Source of the DNA: CAZVWJ01 sp964631325
GTDB lineage: Bacteria > T1Sed10-126
Direction: 5' to 3'
DNA: 64,000 nt
NCBI GenBank assembly: GCA_964631325.1
Contig: CAZVWJ010000001.1
Location: 62,001-126,000 of the forward strand
Positions within the stretch are counted from its first letter, which is position 1; each line of letters opens with the position of its first letter. Positions 51,059 to 60,427 of this stretch are shown in pieces. The position numbers and the translations under genes were made by a program. The notes under the pieces are model-generated. The model was not told the DNA's origin and made no database searches. It was given only the letters and a program-made list of their open reading frames with translations.

Positions 51059-52203
51059 AAATAATCGAGAAAAATGATAGAATTTCCCACCGGAAAGACA
51101 TGGGATTTAGGATACTTGCCGGCGATACTCTTATTGATGACACAGAAATTAGCCTGGACATAAAATAATGGCCGAAGGAACCGGAAAGTTATGTATCAAT
51201 CGATGACTCAGCGATTAACCGGCGCCTGCATCAACAGATTGATAAAAAATAAATTGCGAAAGATGGATCTTACGAGGACTTTACGAAAGCAATAATAAAC
51301 ATCACGTCCTGATTCGCATCAGAGTGATAACAGTCCTCAACAAACAACCCCGGCGGATAAACCATAATACGTATAACTATCCTTTATTCTTTGAATCTTT
51401 CAACCTCCGAGGATTGTTGGCACTTACCAAACTGAAAAAATTCACCTAATTAATTTAAACTTCCTCATCATTCTAATAATGTAACCTCGGGGCTTTTAGT
51501 CACCCATCTATGAGCTCATAATATTTGATAAGTTAAAATAAAACACTGTCAGGTCGTTGTCGTCGTGGAAGTTACAGGTCAGCTCCATTGCGGGCATACC
51601 AAGTTTTCGTAGCTTGCGTTTTAATTCTAAAACGTAGCGTTCTTTGTCGGTGGCGACCATCAGTTATCAGACTCCAGAGTTATTTATTAACCTCACCTGC
51701 ATTATATCTCTGCTGTAGACGCTTTTCAAAACATGTGTCAGGGGTCGAAGAGTTGGGGCGCTGGGAGGAGGTAAAAGAGAAGGAAGAGTTGTTTGAAGTC
51801 CTTACGACTAGTTGTATGGAGCGTCAGATGCTGGAGATAAACAAGCAATTTGAAAACGGCGGGGGTTGGACACCGGAAGGTGCCGAAGCTTTACTGAGAC
51901 ATCTTCAGCTATGGTTATTTGAACCAGAAAAATGGCTACAACAAGTGTTATCAGATAATGGGATCGATTTGCCCGATTTACTCTACAACTCCCTCATTTG
52001 ACATGCGACCGAATTTTAATATAAAACTCCGCCACACAAAAGCTTCATCCACTGCCGGATATGTTCAAGTTATTTTGGGGCTCAGGGTCTGTGGGTTGGG
52101 GCGTTGGGAGGGTAGAAGCAGGAGGTTAACAGCTAATGTGACCACTTTACAGTTCGAATTTTGGGAAACCCGGGAGAGAAAAAATTAACTATTGCTACAG
52201 CTT
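51059..52203. pseudogene. Decayed region with gene relics
   Basis: No intact gene is convincing. Bases 51424-51449 repeat the end of the HEPN gene (ACCAAACTGAAAAAATTCAC). Bases 52030-52080 repeat 49976-50025 with substitutions, so this is probably an old duplicate of the toxin-antitoxin neighbourhood. A 50-codon minus frame (51508-51660, MVATDKERYVLELKRKL) and a plus frame ending at 52001 (GWTPEGAEALLRHLQLWLFE) look like fragments of larger proteins. The latter might be a transposase tail, but I cannot name it. Confidence 0.5.
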
Positions 52204-53469
52204 TTAAAAAGTTTGATCCGGCAAAACCTGAACTGTAATTGCCTCGACGTCCTTCCAGTTTTTTTGTTCGAGCCACTGCAGGAAACGATCCAGCCGGTAA
52301 GCGCTCTCGCCTTCGACCATTTCCAGCGCCTTGCCGAGATAACTGAATTCCGTTGCCGAAAATGACTCGGCCGAACTAACTGCAAGATAGACGTCGAAAG
52401 TTGTTTTGCCGGCTTCAATTAAGTTTGCCCGAAATATTTCACCCTCGTCCAATTTCTCCTGGTTCGGAACAAACTGTTGCTCTTTTAGTTCCGTGGCCCC
52501 TTTGAGGACACTAATCCGGCCGTCCGAGTAAATATTAAACAAGGCGTGGTAACCACCGGGATTTTTACTTTTTACCCGGAAATAAAACTTATCACCCTGG
52601 TGGAGACGGTTGTGACCACGAGATAGTTTTTCGGGCATCAACTCCACGGACAACGATTCATTTTTATCGTGGGACCAGGCCAGCAGGCGGGCAAAATCGG
52701 GATTCTCCAGCGGTTGATTGACCGGACCGACCGAGATAATCCACTGCTCATTTGCCCGGCTCAAAGAGACCCGGAACGTCGACTTCCCGGAGCCGTCCGA
52801 GGAATCAACCAGTCGATTCTCTACTGAGTCCATCAGGCTGCCATCTACAAGCGGCTCAGGTCCTTCCCATTTAATCGTGGCTGGTGGAGAGTCCTCCGGC
52901 AACTTACTTTTAAGCTTTGCGGCCAGGATCTGTTCAAGTGGGCGTCGGTCAACCTTGTAAGCTGAAAAGTAAGTTCCATTGATCGCTTCTGTTTTGAGGT
53001 TATCGAAATTTTTGATTCTCCGCTCAGTGCTAATTTTGACCTGGCTCTGGAACTGTTCTTTAATCGTCTCTTCCTTCTCTTTAATGCTTTTAACCGACTG
53101 GCGTTGAACACTTTTAACTTTGACACCCAGTTGTCGGGCAATTCGGTTCAGAGCCTGGTTCATTGCCTCGTCCCGGGTGTTGCCTTTGCCGTAACCAATT
53201 TTAATAAGCTCAACATCCGAAACGTAGGTCCGTTCCTTATACCAGTTCGGGGGCGTTATTATTTGTGCCTGCTCAGTCTCGGAAGTCTGGTCCTCCACGG
53301 GCTCGGGTTTCTGGGTTTCCACAAATTCCTCCTTGTGTTCGCGTGTCGTTTCTTCCTCAGTTTCCGAAACGGTTGGCTGCTGTCCGGCACAGGACACCAG
53401 GAGCGGAATAACAAGAACAAGGGCAAGAAACCCAAGCAGATTTTTGTTAATTCGATTAAGTAATTTCAT
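52204..53469 (-). CDS. Lipoprotein with LPP20-like and DUF4384-like domains
   Basis: About 421 residues. A lipobox LLVSCAG gives a lipidated N-terminus, followed by an acidic linker. Residues 95-205 resemble the LPP20 domain (GKGNTRDEAMNQALNRIARQ). The C-terminal part resembles DUF4384 (GDKFYFRVKSKNPGGYHALF then IYSDGRISVLKGA). DUF4384 proteins are often encoded with caspase-like proteases, as here. The ATG at 53469 is preceded by GAGGTTG; the upstream GTG has no site. Envelope-located; function unknown. Confidence 0.8.
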   Translation of the reverse strand: MKLLNRINKNLLGFLALVLVIPLLVSCAGQQPTVSETEEETTREHKEEFVETQKPEPVEDQTSETEQAQIITPPNWYKERTYVSDVELIKIGYGKGNTRDEAMNQALNRIARQLGVKVKSVQRQSVKSIKEKEETIKEQFQSQVKISTERRIKNFDNLKTEAINGTYFSAYKVDRRPLEQILAAKLKSKLPEDSPPATIKWEGPEPLVDGSLMDSVENRLVDSSDGSGKSTFRVSLSRANEQWIISVGPVNQPLENPDFARLLAWSHDKNESLSVELMPEKLSRGHNRLHQGDKFYFRVKSKNPGGYHALFNIYSDGRISVLKGATELKEQQFVPNQEKLDEGEIFRANLIEAGKTTFDVYLAVSSAESFSATEFSYLGKALEMVEGESAYRLDRFLQWLEQKNWKDVEAITVQVLPDQTF

Positions 53470-53540
53470 AAAAAATGGCAACCTCACCGTGAATCTGGGT
53501 TAATCAGAACTTAAAATAATAGCGTAAATAATTATCCAAG

Positions 53541-56144
53541 CTAAAAATCAATATTTTTATTCCCGTAGACCTGCGGGGTCTGGTTGTAGTTCGGCCCCTT
53601 GTTCCGGGAAACTTCGTTCACTTTTGACTTCACGTATTTGGTCAGCGTTTTGCCTGATTTACCTTTTAACAGTCCTTTCATTACGAAGTAGCTAAACAGA
53701 CGGTAACCACGTCTTTTATACGAATTTGAAAACTGACTACTGGTGCCGGCAGTAATAACAGTCATATTCTCGGGCACGGCCTGTTTCACGTTAGCATTAC
53801 TCACCATTCGTCCGGCTGGCGCAACACCTTCGAAAACCATTTTCTCTTTGCCTGCTTGACCGGAAAAACAGGCGTCAACAAAAGCAATAACCCGTCCCGC
53901 ACGAGAGTTGGCCAGTTGCTGGTAGAGGTTGGCAAGCCGAAAAGTTTCATACTGGTAATATCCCTGAACCGCATCCTGCGGCAAAAGATAAGCCCCCTTC
54001 CCCTGGCGAGCGGGAACCCCGTGGCCCGCATAGTAGAAATAAAGCTCATCGTTATTGTCCAAACGGTTCAAAAGTGTTGCCAGACGTCCCTGGAGTGACC
54101 CGGCCGTGGCCCCAGTATTCGTCATAATCAGCATATGGCTGCTATCGTTCGGAATTCCCAACCGCTTGTGGGCCACCCTGCGGAAGAATTTCGTGGAACG
54201 GTCCGCAAAAGGCACATTGGGGGCCGCGGAGTATTCCTCTATGCCTACCGCAAACAGGTATCTGTCCTGGCTGGTGGGCACTTCCGGGGCCTGCTTCAAT
54301 AACTCCGGCAGGTCATCCTGGTAGTCAGTTTCCTTCTTGTTTAACTGGCGTAGCTTTTGTTTCAACTGAGCTATTTTATGCTTTTTTTGTTCCTCACGCC
54401 TAGTCTTGCGAAGTTTCTTTTGGAGCTTTCGGACCTCGGGATCCTCGGACAACTCCAAGTTAACCTCCACTCTCTGGTCCGGGGCTAAGTTCTCCAGAAC
54501 AACCTGCGTGGTGTAGGACTCAGGTTCGAAGTCTTCTTCGGTGGGCACTAGTTTATAGGTGGTATCCTCTATCGTAACCTGAGCTTTGTTCCATTGCAGT
54601 CCGGTTTCCGTGATTTCAAAGAAGACTTCGGGGGCGGCGTTTTTTAACTTGTTTTTGAACTGTTTGCCTGCCCCGGGATCGCCGATCTCCTTGCGCAGCA
54701 CAAGTGACCTTGAGAAATTTTCAGCCCATTTCCGGTCAGAGACCAAGTCCATGTGAAATGTCCGGGTTTGAAGGTTGTATTTGACATTCGTTAGCTCTGG
54801 TTTTCCAAAGACCCTGAGGAATGTATTTCGAGTTAGGCGGGGGATTAATGCGGAAGCTTTTTTCCTGTATTTGGCAACGCTTTCCTTGTATCTCCCGCGT
54901 GCTTTTTTAACTCGCTCCTGGAACTCCGCCTCGGATTCGAATTCGTTGCGAGTCAATTCGGGCACCACCGGTTTATCCAACTTTTGTTCCAGTAAATTTT
55001 GGACTCTCTGTTGGACCAGGTGGAAGCCGGGGATTCCCGGCGGCACACTCCACAGTTTTGCCATCTTATCATGGCTTGCGGTCAAGATTCTATTCCCAGT
55101 CTTGGAAAAAGCAACATCAACTACGTCGTTGGAATGCTCGAAGGTGTGAAGCAGCTTTCCACTGGAGGTACTCCACAACCTGGCCGTGTTGTCCGCACAA
55201 GCCGTGAGCACCCGATCCCCAGAAGGAGAAAAATCGATTTTTCTGACCCCGTTAGGATGTTCAAAGGTCCGCAGAAGTTGACCGGTGGTGGTCTTGTAGA
55301 GTTTCGCCGCGTTAAATGAGCCCCCGACCATCACAAGATCTTTTTTCGGGGAGTAATCCACGGCCCCGACAATTTTTTTCGTATTGATTGTTCGTATATT
55401 TTTACCCGTGGAGGTTTGCCAGAGTTTTGCCTGGCCGGCTTTACTCCCAGTAATTAAGGTCTCGCCCGTGGGCGAGAAAGAGACGTCGAAGACCGCCCCT
55501 GAGTGTTTAAAAGTGCGGAGGTGCCGGCCGGTGGAAGCTTCCCATAGTTTCGCCGTATCGTCATAACCCCCCGTAACAACTTGTTTTCCGGACGGGGAAA
55601 AGGCCACGACCCAGACCCAGGAGGCATGTTTTAATGTATGGATCGGCTCGTTGGTGGAGCTGTTCCACAGTTTCGCCGTATTGTCCCAACTCCCAGTCAG
55701 GAATCGGTCCCCGGCGGGAGAAATGGCAACGGATCTTACGGTCTTTGAATGTTCAAATGTTTGAAGTACCTCACCGGTGCTTGCCTTCCATAGCTTAGCC
55801 GTGCTATCAGCACCACCCGTGATTATTCGGTTCCCGGAAGCAGAAATGTCTGCTGACCAAATTTTATCCTCGTGCTGAAAGGTTCTGAGCTCATTGTAGG
55901 ACCAGTTTCCCGGTGCGGGTCTGACTGTCTGAACCGACCAGTGAATAAGCGAGGCGGAGTCCGTGACCAACTCACCGCCGTCAGTCAATTTTGGTTCGGT
56001 ATCGCTGGCCACTGGATTCGCGGGGGCGGATTGGTCTTGGCTGGAGGTAATTTTGGTTTTACCGGCGCAGCCAGTGAGCAGAAATAAAACCAGCAGGGAA
56101 GAAAGAACTAATTGGAATTTCCTCGTGGAAGGGCTTCGTTTCAT
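53541..56144 (-). CDS. WD40-caspase lipoprotein
   Basis: An 867-residue lipoprotein (lipobox LLTGCAG). Residues 90-365 are seven WD40-type repeats of 41 residues, each ending in AKLW or similar, enough for one propeller. A linker with a coiled coil (565-605) follows. From 625 is a C14 caspase-type domain with His708 in YYAGHG and Cys759 in VDACFSG. It therefore looks catalytically competent and faces the periplasm. The LPP20/DUF4384 gene follows on the same strand. A TATAAT at 56173-56178 and AAGGA lie upstream. Confidence 0.92.
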   Translation of the reverse strand: MKRSPSTRKFQLVLSSLLVLFLLTGCAGKTKITSSQDQSAPANPVASDTEPKLTDGGELVTDSASLIHWSVQTVRPAPGNWSYNELRTFQHEDKIWSADISASGNRIITGGADSTAKLWKASTGEVLQTFEHSKTVRSVAISPAGDRFLTGSWDNTAKLWNSSTNEPIHTLKHASWVWVVAFSPSGKQVVTGGYDDTAKLWEASTGRHLRTFKHSGAVFDVSFSPTGETLITGSKAGQAKLWQTSTGKNIRTINTKKIVGAVDYSPKKDLVMVGGSFNAAKLYKTTTGQLLRTFEHPNGVRKIDFSPSGDRVLTACADNTARLWSTSSGKLLHTFEHSNDVVDVAFSKTGNRILTASHDKMAKLWSVPPGIPGFHLVQQRVQNLLEQKLDKPVVPELTRNEFESEAEFQERVKKARGRYKESVAKYRKKASALIPRLTRNTFLRVFGKPELTNVKYNLQTRTFHMDLVSDRKWAENFSRSLVLRKEIGDPGAGKQFKNKLKNAAPEVFFEITETGLQWNKAQVTIEDTTYKLVPTEEDFEPESYTTQVVLENLAPDQRVEVNLELSEDPEVRKLQKKLRKTRREEQKKHKIAQLKQKLRQLNKKETDYQDDLPELLKQAPEVPTSQDRYLFAVGIEEYSAAPNVPFADRSTKFFRRVAHKRLGIPNDSSHMLIMTNTGATAGSLQGRLATLLNRLDNNDELYFYYAGHGVPARQGKGAYLLPQDAVQGYYQYETFRLANLYQQLANSRAGRVIAFVDACFSGQAGKEKMVFEGVAPAGRMVSNANVKQAVPENMTVITAGTSSQFSNSYKRRGYRLFSYFVMKGLLKGKSGKTLTKYVKSKVNEVSRNKGPNYNQTPQVYGNKNIDF

Positions 56145-56228
56145 AACGGTTCATCCTTTTCTGATTATCCGAATTATACTATCCAGTTTTCTTTCACAAG
56201 TAGAGTCGGCAGACGGGCGCGGTTCGAA

Positions 56229-56363
56229 CTAAGCCGTCGTTCCCCGCCCGCGCTCACCAAACAGGTCGTACGGATACGGATTTCCCGCAACCAACTTTCC
56301 GTTGAATTTCAAATCGTCACTATCGTCAAATACGATAGTAATGTCTAAATCCAGCTTAATCAT
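56229..56363 (-). CDS. 44-residue possible leaderless small protein
   Basis: Starts MIKLDLDITIVFDDSDDLKF and ends DLFGERGRGTTA. The ATG begins 10 bases after the -10 box of the promoter at 56374-56402, so the message would be almost leaderless. It precedes the WD40-caspase gene by 84 nt. No family known. The same promoter-to-ATG spacing occurs at 63683. Confidence 0.4.
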   Translation of the reverse strand: MIKLDLDITIVFDDSDDLKFNGKLVAGNPYPYDLFGERGRGTTA

Positions 56364-56373
56364 TTCAGAAACT

Positions 56374-56402
56374 ATATTAGTTGAAATGGCCGGGGCCGTC
56401 AA
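56374..56402 (-). promoter_or_regulatory. Sigma-70-type promoter
   Basis: On the minus strand, TTGACG and TAATAT are separated by 17 bases. The sequence around it, including ACTAATATAGTTT, is closely repeated at 63694-63722. Points toward the 44-residue frame and the WD40-caspase gene. Confidence 0.7.
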
Positions 56403-56473
56403 GAAAATCCATTCCAAACCAGGCTTATACGGACGAGATGTTCTCCACTACAAGTTTTTGGTCGGGGCGAAGT

Positions 56474-56836
56474 TTAATTTTCACTGAGCCAGCGGCCGTA
56501 AAAATAGGCGTTGACCGCGAGAACAACAATTCCCAGGACAATCTGGAGCGGTCGGGTCAATCCACCGGGATAGATAACGTTTATCAGGTGATGTTCAACA
56601 AATGAACCGTCGTATGCCGGGTAGTTAGCCTGAGTTAAGAACCATTTTTCCAGGGGCGTCAGGGGACAACTCCAGCCAAAGAAAGAAATCCCCGCGGCCC
56701 AACCGGCCATGGGGAGTTGCAGCCAGACGGAATGCTGCCAGCGGGTCAGAAGAACTCCGCCAAATACAGCGTAGACGATAAAAAGAAGATGCACCAGGAG
56801 CACCAAGCGAGCGCCGAGCACAAAGACGGTTTCCAT
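56474..56836 (-). CDS. DUF2784 membrane protein
   Basis: About 120 residues with four membrane segments. The sequence FFGWSCPLTPLEKWF and the C-terminal VIYPGGLTRPLQIVLGIVV match DUF2784. Function of the family is unknown. The METVF start at 56836 is preferred over an ATG two codons upstream. Lies between the MetAP gene and the caspase module on the same strand. Confidence 0.88.
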   Translation of the reverse strand: METVFVLGARLVLLVHLLFIVYAVFGGVLLTRWQHSVWLQLPMAGWAAGISFFGWSCPLTPLEKWFLTQANYPAYDGSFVEHHLINVIYPGGLTRPLQIVLGIVVLAVNAYFYGRWLSEN

Positions 56837-56880
56837 AATCACAGACCTGCTGCTTCGACAAGATAGGTAAGGGACAGTTA

Positions 56881-57660
56881 TTACAAATAATCGCGTTCTT
56901 CGGTGCGGGCGGTGATGATTTCGGCGCGGTTCTTGCCGACCCGGATCGTGTGTTCAAAGTGGGCGCCGGACACCCTGTCGGCCGCTTGAATAGCTCCGTT
57001 TGCCCGCCGAATAGTTGTTCCACTTTCGGAGAGCATAAGCACCGGTTCAATAGTCAGATACATCCCACGAACAAGTTGATAGGATTCGTTCTGACCCGCT
57101 GTATTATGAACCTGGGGGGCCAGGTGCAGGGCGCGGCCGATGAAATGACCGGCCCAGTCGGTGACGTTTCCATATTCCCTTGATTCGGCCTCGATCGCCC
57201 GGCCAATGTCTTTCAGGGTATTGCCGGCGGTTGCCTGGAGAATCCCGGCGTACATCGCGGTTTTTGCCTGGTTTACCAGTTTTTCGCCGGTGGCTGAACC
57301 GGAATCCCCGACGATTAAAGTCAGCGCCGTGTCGGCGTAGTGGGTGGCGTATTTTACGCCGAGGTCAATGGAAACAAGGTCCCCCGTTTCCAGTTCGGTT
57401 GCGGGTTCCGGCGGGGAATGAAGCAGTTCCTCGTTAACCGAAACTGTGATTGCACGGGAGGAATCCTCGTGGTCGTGAAAGGCCGGCTGAGCGCCATGCT
57501 CGCGGATAAACTCGTCGGCCAGCCGGTTCAATTCCACAGTGTTTATCCCGGGGGTAACCAGGTCCCGCAGATATTCGAGAGTCGCCGCCGCAATCCGCCC
57601 CGCCTCTCGCATGGACTCATCAACAGGCGGTTCAAACTCATCCCAATGTGGTAAACTCAT
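56881..57660 (-). CDS. map: Methionine aminopeptidase
   Basis: Removes N-terminal Met from new proteins. Metal ligands are visible: Asp in VSIDLGVKY, Asp in HYADTALT, His in GHFIGRALH, Glu in TIEPVL and Glu in AHFEHTI. The substrate His is in VNEELLHSP. At 259 residues it is a normal type I enzyme without N-terminal extension. It is 44 nt ahead of the DUF2784 gene. Confidence 0.93.
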   Translation of the reverse strand: MSLPHWDEFEPPVDESMREAGRIAAATLEYLRDLVTPGINTVELNRLADEFIREHGAQPAFHDHEDSSRAITVSVNEELLHSPPEPATELETGDLVSIDLGVKYATHYADTALTLIVGDSGSATGEKLVNQAKTAMYAGILQATAGNTLKDIGRAIEAESREYGNVTDWAGHFIGRALHLAPQVHNTAGQNESYQLVRGMYLTIEPVLMLSESGTTIRRANGAIQAADRVSGAHFEHTIRVGKNRAEIITARTEERDYL

Positions 57661-57677
57661 CGACCAATCAAATCAAT

Positions 57678-58016
57678 TTAAAAAGTCCCGCCGTCCCAGC
57701 CCCACATAGCACCGGGTGAATCAGCAAAATCGATGTACACTCTAGCCTGGTCAATCCCGAGTTCCGTTTCCATAAAACTACAGATAAAGTCGGAAAGATC
57801 AGCGGTCATTGATTCATCCAGCCCGATGCTTTTCAACTCGACAAAAGCAGTCTTCTCGGTAGTGCCTCCAAAGGTCATCGCCAGCTCCGGCTGGAGGGCG
57901 GTCATAACGTAGGACTCAGGTTTTCCCAGTTTATCCGCCAGTTCGGCAGATAATTTCTTCAAAAATTCCTCCTCCCCTTCAACTCCCCGATTGGTCTGCA
58001 CTTTAACAAAAGGCAT
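57678..58016 (-). CDS. MIF/tautomerase-superfamily protein
   Basis: About 112 residues. Starting at the ATG at 58016 gives MPFVKVQTN, which exposes the catalytic Pro1 of the family after Met removal. The C-terminal half (GIDQARVYIDFADSPGAMWG) matches MIF-like phenylpyruvate tautomerases. The MetAP gene follows next on the same strand. Substrate unknown. Confidence 0.88.
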   Translation of the reverse strand: MPFVKVQTNRGVEGEEEFLKKLSAELADKLGKPESYVMTALQPELAMTFGGTTEKTAFVELKSIGLDESMTADLSDFICSFMETELGIDQARVYIDFADSPGAMWGWDGGTF

Positions 58017-58025
58017 TAAAATCAC

Positions 58026-58526
58026 TCCCTGTAAATTTATTGTAGACTAATTACACGCTCTCCGAAAAGGGTCTAAAATCTCCTCCCCCTTGATGGGGGA
58101 GGATTAAGGTGGGGGTGAAGAGGCCTCGTAGAGACCGAACCACGCCCTTGACCTTTTTCCCCCTCACCCTGACCCTCTCCCACCAAGGGAAAGGGAACTA
58201 TTCGGTGGCAGTCTCATTAAATCTAAACTAATTGTCGGACAACAGTAATGGCGCGTTAGAAAATTCTAACTCCTGCGTAAATTTTGGTTTCTCCTTTCAA
58301 ACTTTAAAACTCCGTCCCTTATTGAAAGAAGAAGGTTTCAAATCCTTATAATCATATCAAAGTTTTTTAAAGAGGCGAAATATCCGACTGATGAACGTGA
58401 ATTATTGTATTCTCCGAACAGCTAAAATTTCAAGGTTAACCAAGGATTAACAAAAGCCTACCGGACTATTCGTGATAGTTTCTCTTCTCGTGAATTAAGC
58501 AGACTAAATTGAAGGTTAATTTCACA
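58026..58526. other. Intergenic region upstream of flagellin
   Basis: About 500 bases without a gene. Bases 58080-58202 carry a palindromic repeat (CTCCCCC/GGGGGAG and CCCTCTCCC stretches) of the dispersed type seen at 101-202 and 61172-61318. The rest is A/T-rich and leads into the flagellin promoter. Confidence 0.6.
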
Positions 58527-58553
58527 TAAAAATTCATCACCGGATGCCGATAA
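58527..58553 (+). promoter_or_regulatory. Sigma-28-type flagellar promoter
   Basis: TAAA, 15 bases, then GCCGATAA: an exact match to the core of the FliA/SigD consensus. It is about 195 bases upstream of the flagellin ATG, leaving a leader of roughly 185 nt. It explains late-class expression of flagellin. Confidence 0.85.
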
Positions 58554-58746
58554 TAATAAAGATAGAAATCTATCAAGGATGACTAGCTCAATTCGGACAA
58601 GGAGGTTCGAACGGGCAAAATTATTAGACCCGGAGGAAGTATTTCTTCTTTTCAATGAACTGATCTTATAGATCATATTTTCTTGCCCCTGCGGTTATTT
58701 CCCCCTTCCCTTCTTGTTCGAGGTTCAAAAGGAGTAATTCACACCA

Positions 58747-60285
58747 ATGCCCGGTTTGTTCCGGATAAATAGCAACACCGCTGCGACTTTTGCCCAGCGG
58801 CAGTTATCAGCTACAAATGAAACTCTTTCGAAATCCCGGGAACGCCTGGCCAGCGGCAAAAGGATAAATTCCGCCGCCGATGACGCCGCCGGTTTAGCCG
58901 TTTCCAACCGGTTAGAATATCAATTCAAGGGACAAGAACGCTGTCAAAAAAACGCGCAGGACGCTATTAGCATGCTACAAACAGCGGAAGGTGGCTACCA
59001 GGCCGTAAATTCCAAACTCCAGCGTCTACGCGAACTTGCCATCCAGGCAGCTAACGACTCTTTAACCACCCGGGATAGACAAGCGTTGGAAGAAGAAAGA
59101 CAGCAATTAACCGAAGAAATTGACCGGCTTCACGAAACGGTGGAATTTAACGGTAAAAAACTCCTCCAGGGATTTGGGGAAGGAAAAAACATCTGGAACA
59201 GAATTAAGCAATCAGTTCTCACGGCCCAGGCTGGCGGTAATCCCGAGGACGTAAAAGTAACTATCAGTTTTACCCCTAACGGTACTTCTACTGACGAGGG
59301 CCCCGGAAATAATCCTCAAGACTATTTTGATGGGGCGGGAGCCGGCCAGGTAACTGAAGCTGAATTTCAACAGGAAGTAATTTCCGCGTTTGAGGAGTGG
59401 TCCCGGGTTTGCAAAGAGCTGTGGGGATTTGAGTTGGACGTTACTAATTTAGGGCTGGAAGATAATACCTCTCCTCCGTCTGAATACGGGCAAGATTCCT
59501 ATCAGTTGGATCAAAACGGCGATGGCACAGTCGAACCTGGAGAACCCGGGGATTTCCGGGTCTCTATGCCCAGTATTGACGGTCAATATTCAATTATCTC
59601 TCAAGGCTCATCACCGGGAGGAATCCTGGGCACGGAGGGAAAATTTGGCGGTGACATGTATTTCGACCACGATGATGACTGGCGCCGGGACGGCGTTACT
59701 TCCGGAGGAGATCCCGGCTCATTGAGCGTAAAAAATTTAGCAGTCACCCTCATCGGCCAGGGGCTGGGCCTGGAAACAAATTCCAATTCGGATTCAGTAA
59801 TGTGTTCGACAGCTTCTTTACAATCTTTTTCTACCGAACATGGTGGAAGTATCCCGGAAATTGACCAACAAGCATTAAAGCAATTATACGAAGAGGAGCC
59901 GCTTAAATTCCACGTGGGACCTAACCGGGACGAAACAATTCAAGTATATTTAGAAGAAATTAATTCATACTCTTTAAAAATCAACAATTCAAGATTTACA
60001 TCTCGAGAAAACGCCGAACGAACCATCGAAACTTATACTGAAGCGATCAACCATATGAACGAGACCCGGGCGCGGGTAGGAAGTAAAATTAACCGCCTGG
60101 AATCAACCATTAGTTCCCTGGGAATTCGGAAAGAAAATACCCAGGCTTCCAAAAGCCAAATCAAGGACGCTGAGATATCTAAAGTAGCCACCAAAAATTC
60201 CCGCTCTCAAATCCTTATGAAAGCTGGCCAATCAGTATTAGCCCAGGCTAATACTACCCCGAAATTAGCCCTCCAGCTTCTTTGA
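58747..60285 (+). CDS. fliC: Flagellin with degenerate matrixin-like insert (pseudo-flagellinolysin)
   Basis: A 512-residue flagellin. Residues 1-145 (RLASGKRINSAADDAAGLAV) and 400-512 (SQIKDAEISKVATKNSRSQI) are the conserved D0/D1 ends. The central residues 168-386 resemble a matrixin (M10) metallopeptidase: VTEAEFQQEVISAFEEWSRV, then the calcium/strand segment GGDMYFDHDDDWRRD. The zinc helix and Met-turn would be LAVTLIGQGLGLET...DSVM. Known flagellinolysins have HExxHxxGxxH here. All three His and the Glu are replaced (Thr334, Leu335, Gln338, Thr344), so no protease activity is expected. The fold and Met352 persist. Confidence 0.85.
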   Translation: MPGLFRINSNTAATFAQRQLSATNETLSKSRERLASGKRINSAADDAAGLAVSNRLEYQFKGQERCQKNAQDAISMLQTAEGGYQAVNSKLQRLRELAIQAANDSLTTRDRQALEEERQQLTEEIDRLHETVEFNGKKLLQGFGEGKNIWNRIKQSVLTAQAGGNPEDVKVTISFTPNGTSTDEGPGNNPQDYFDGAGAGQVTEAEFQQEVISAFEEWSRVCKELWGFELDVTNLGLEDNTSPPSEYGQDSYQLDQNGDGTVEPGEPGDFRVSMPSIDGQYSIISQGSSPGGILGTEGKFGGDMYFDHDDDWRRDGVTSGGDPGSLSVKNLAVTLIGQGLGLETNSNSDSVMCSTASLQSFSTEHGGSIPEIDQQALKQLYEEEPLKFHVGPNRDETIQVYLEEINSYSLKINNSRFTSRENAERTIETYTEAINHMNETRARVGSKINRLESTISSLGIRKENTQASKSQIKDAEISKVATKNSRSQILMKAGQSVLAQANTTPKLALQLL

Positions 60286-60427
60286 TTATAAGCCTTATCA
60301 ACCATCTAAAAAATTAAAGTTATAAAGAGAGATGAGAAAATGATTGACTGTAGGAATAAAAAATAACCGGGAAAATAAATTATTATTTTTGCCTGGCACG
60401 TTAATTTAGCTGCAACTTTTCCTGAAG

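Noticed and set aside
56229..56417. A longer 62-codon start for the small frame before the caspase gene
   Set aside because: The extra codons would lie inside and upstream of the promoter -10 box, so they could not be transcribed from it.
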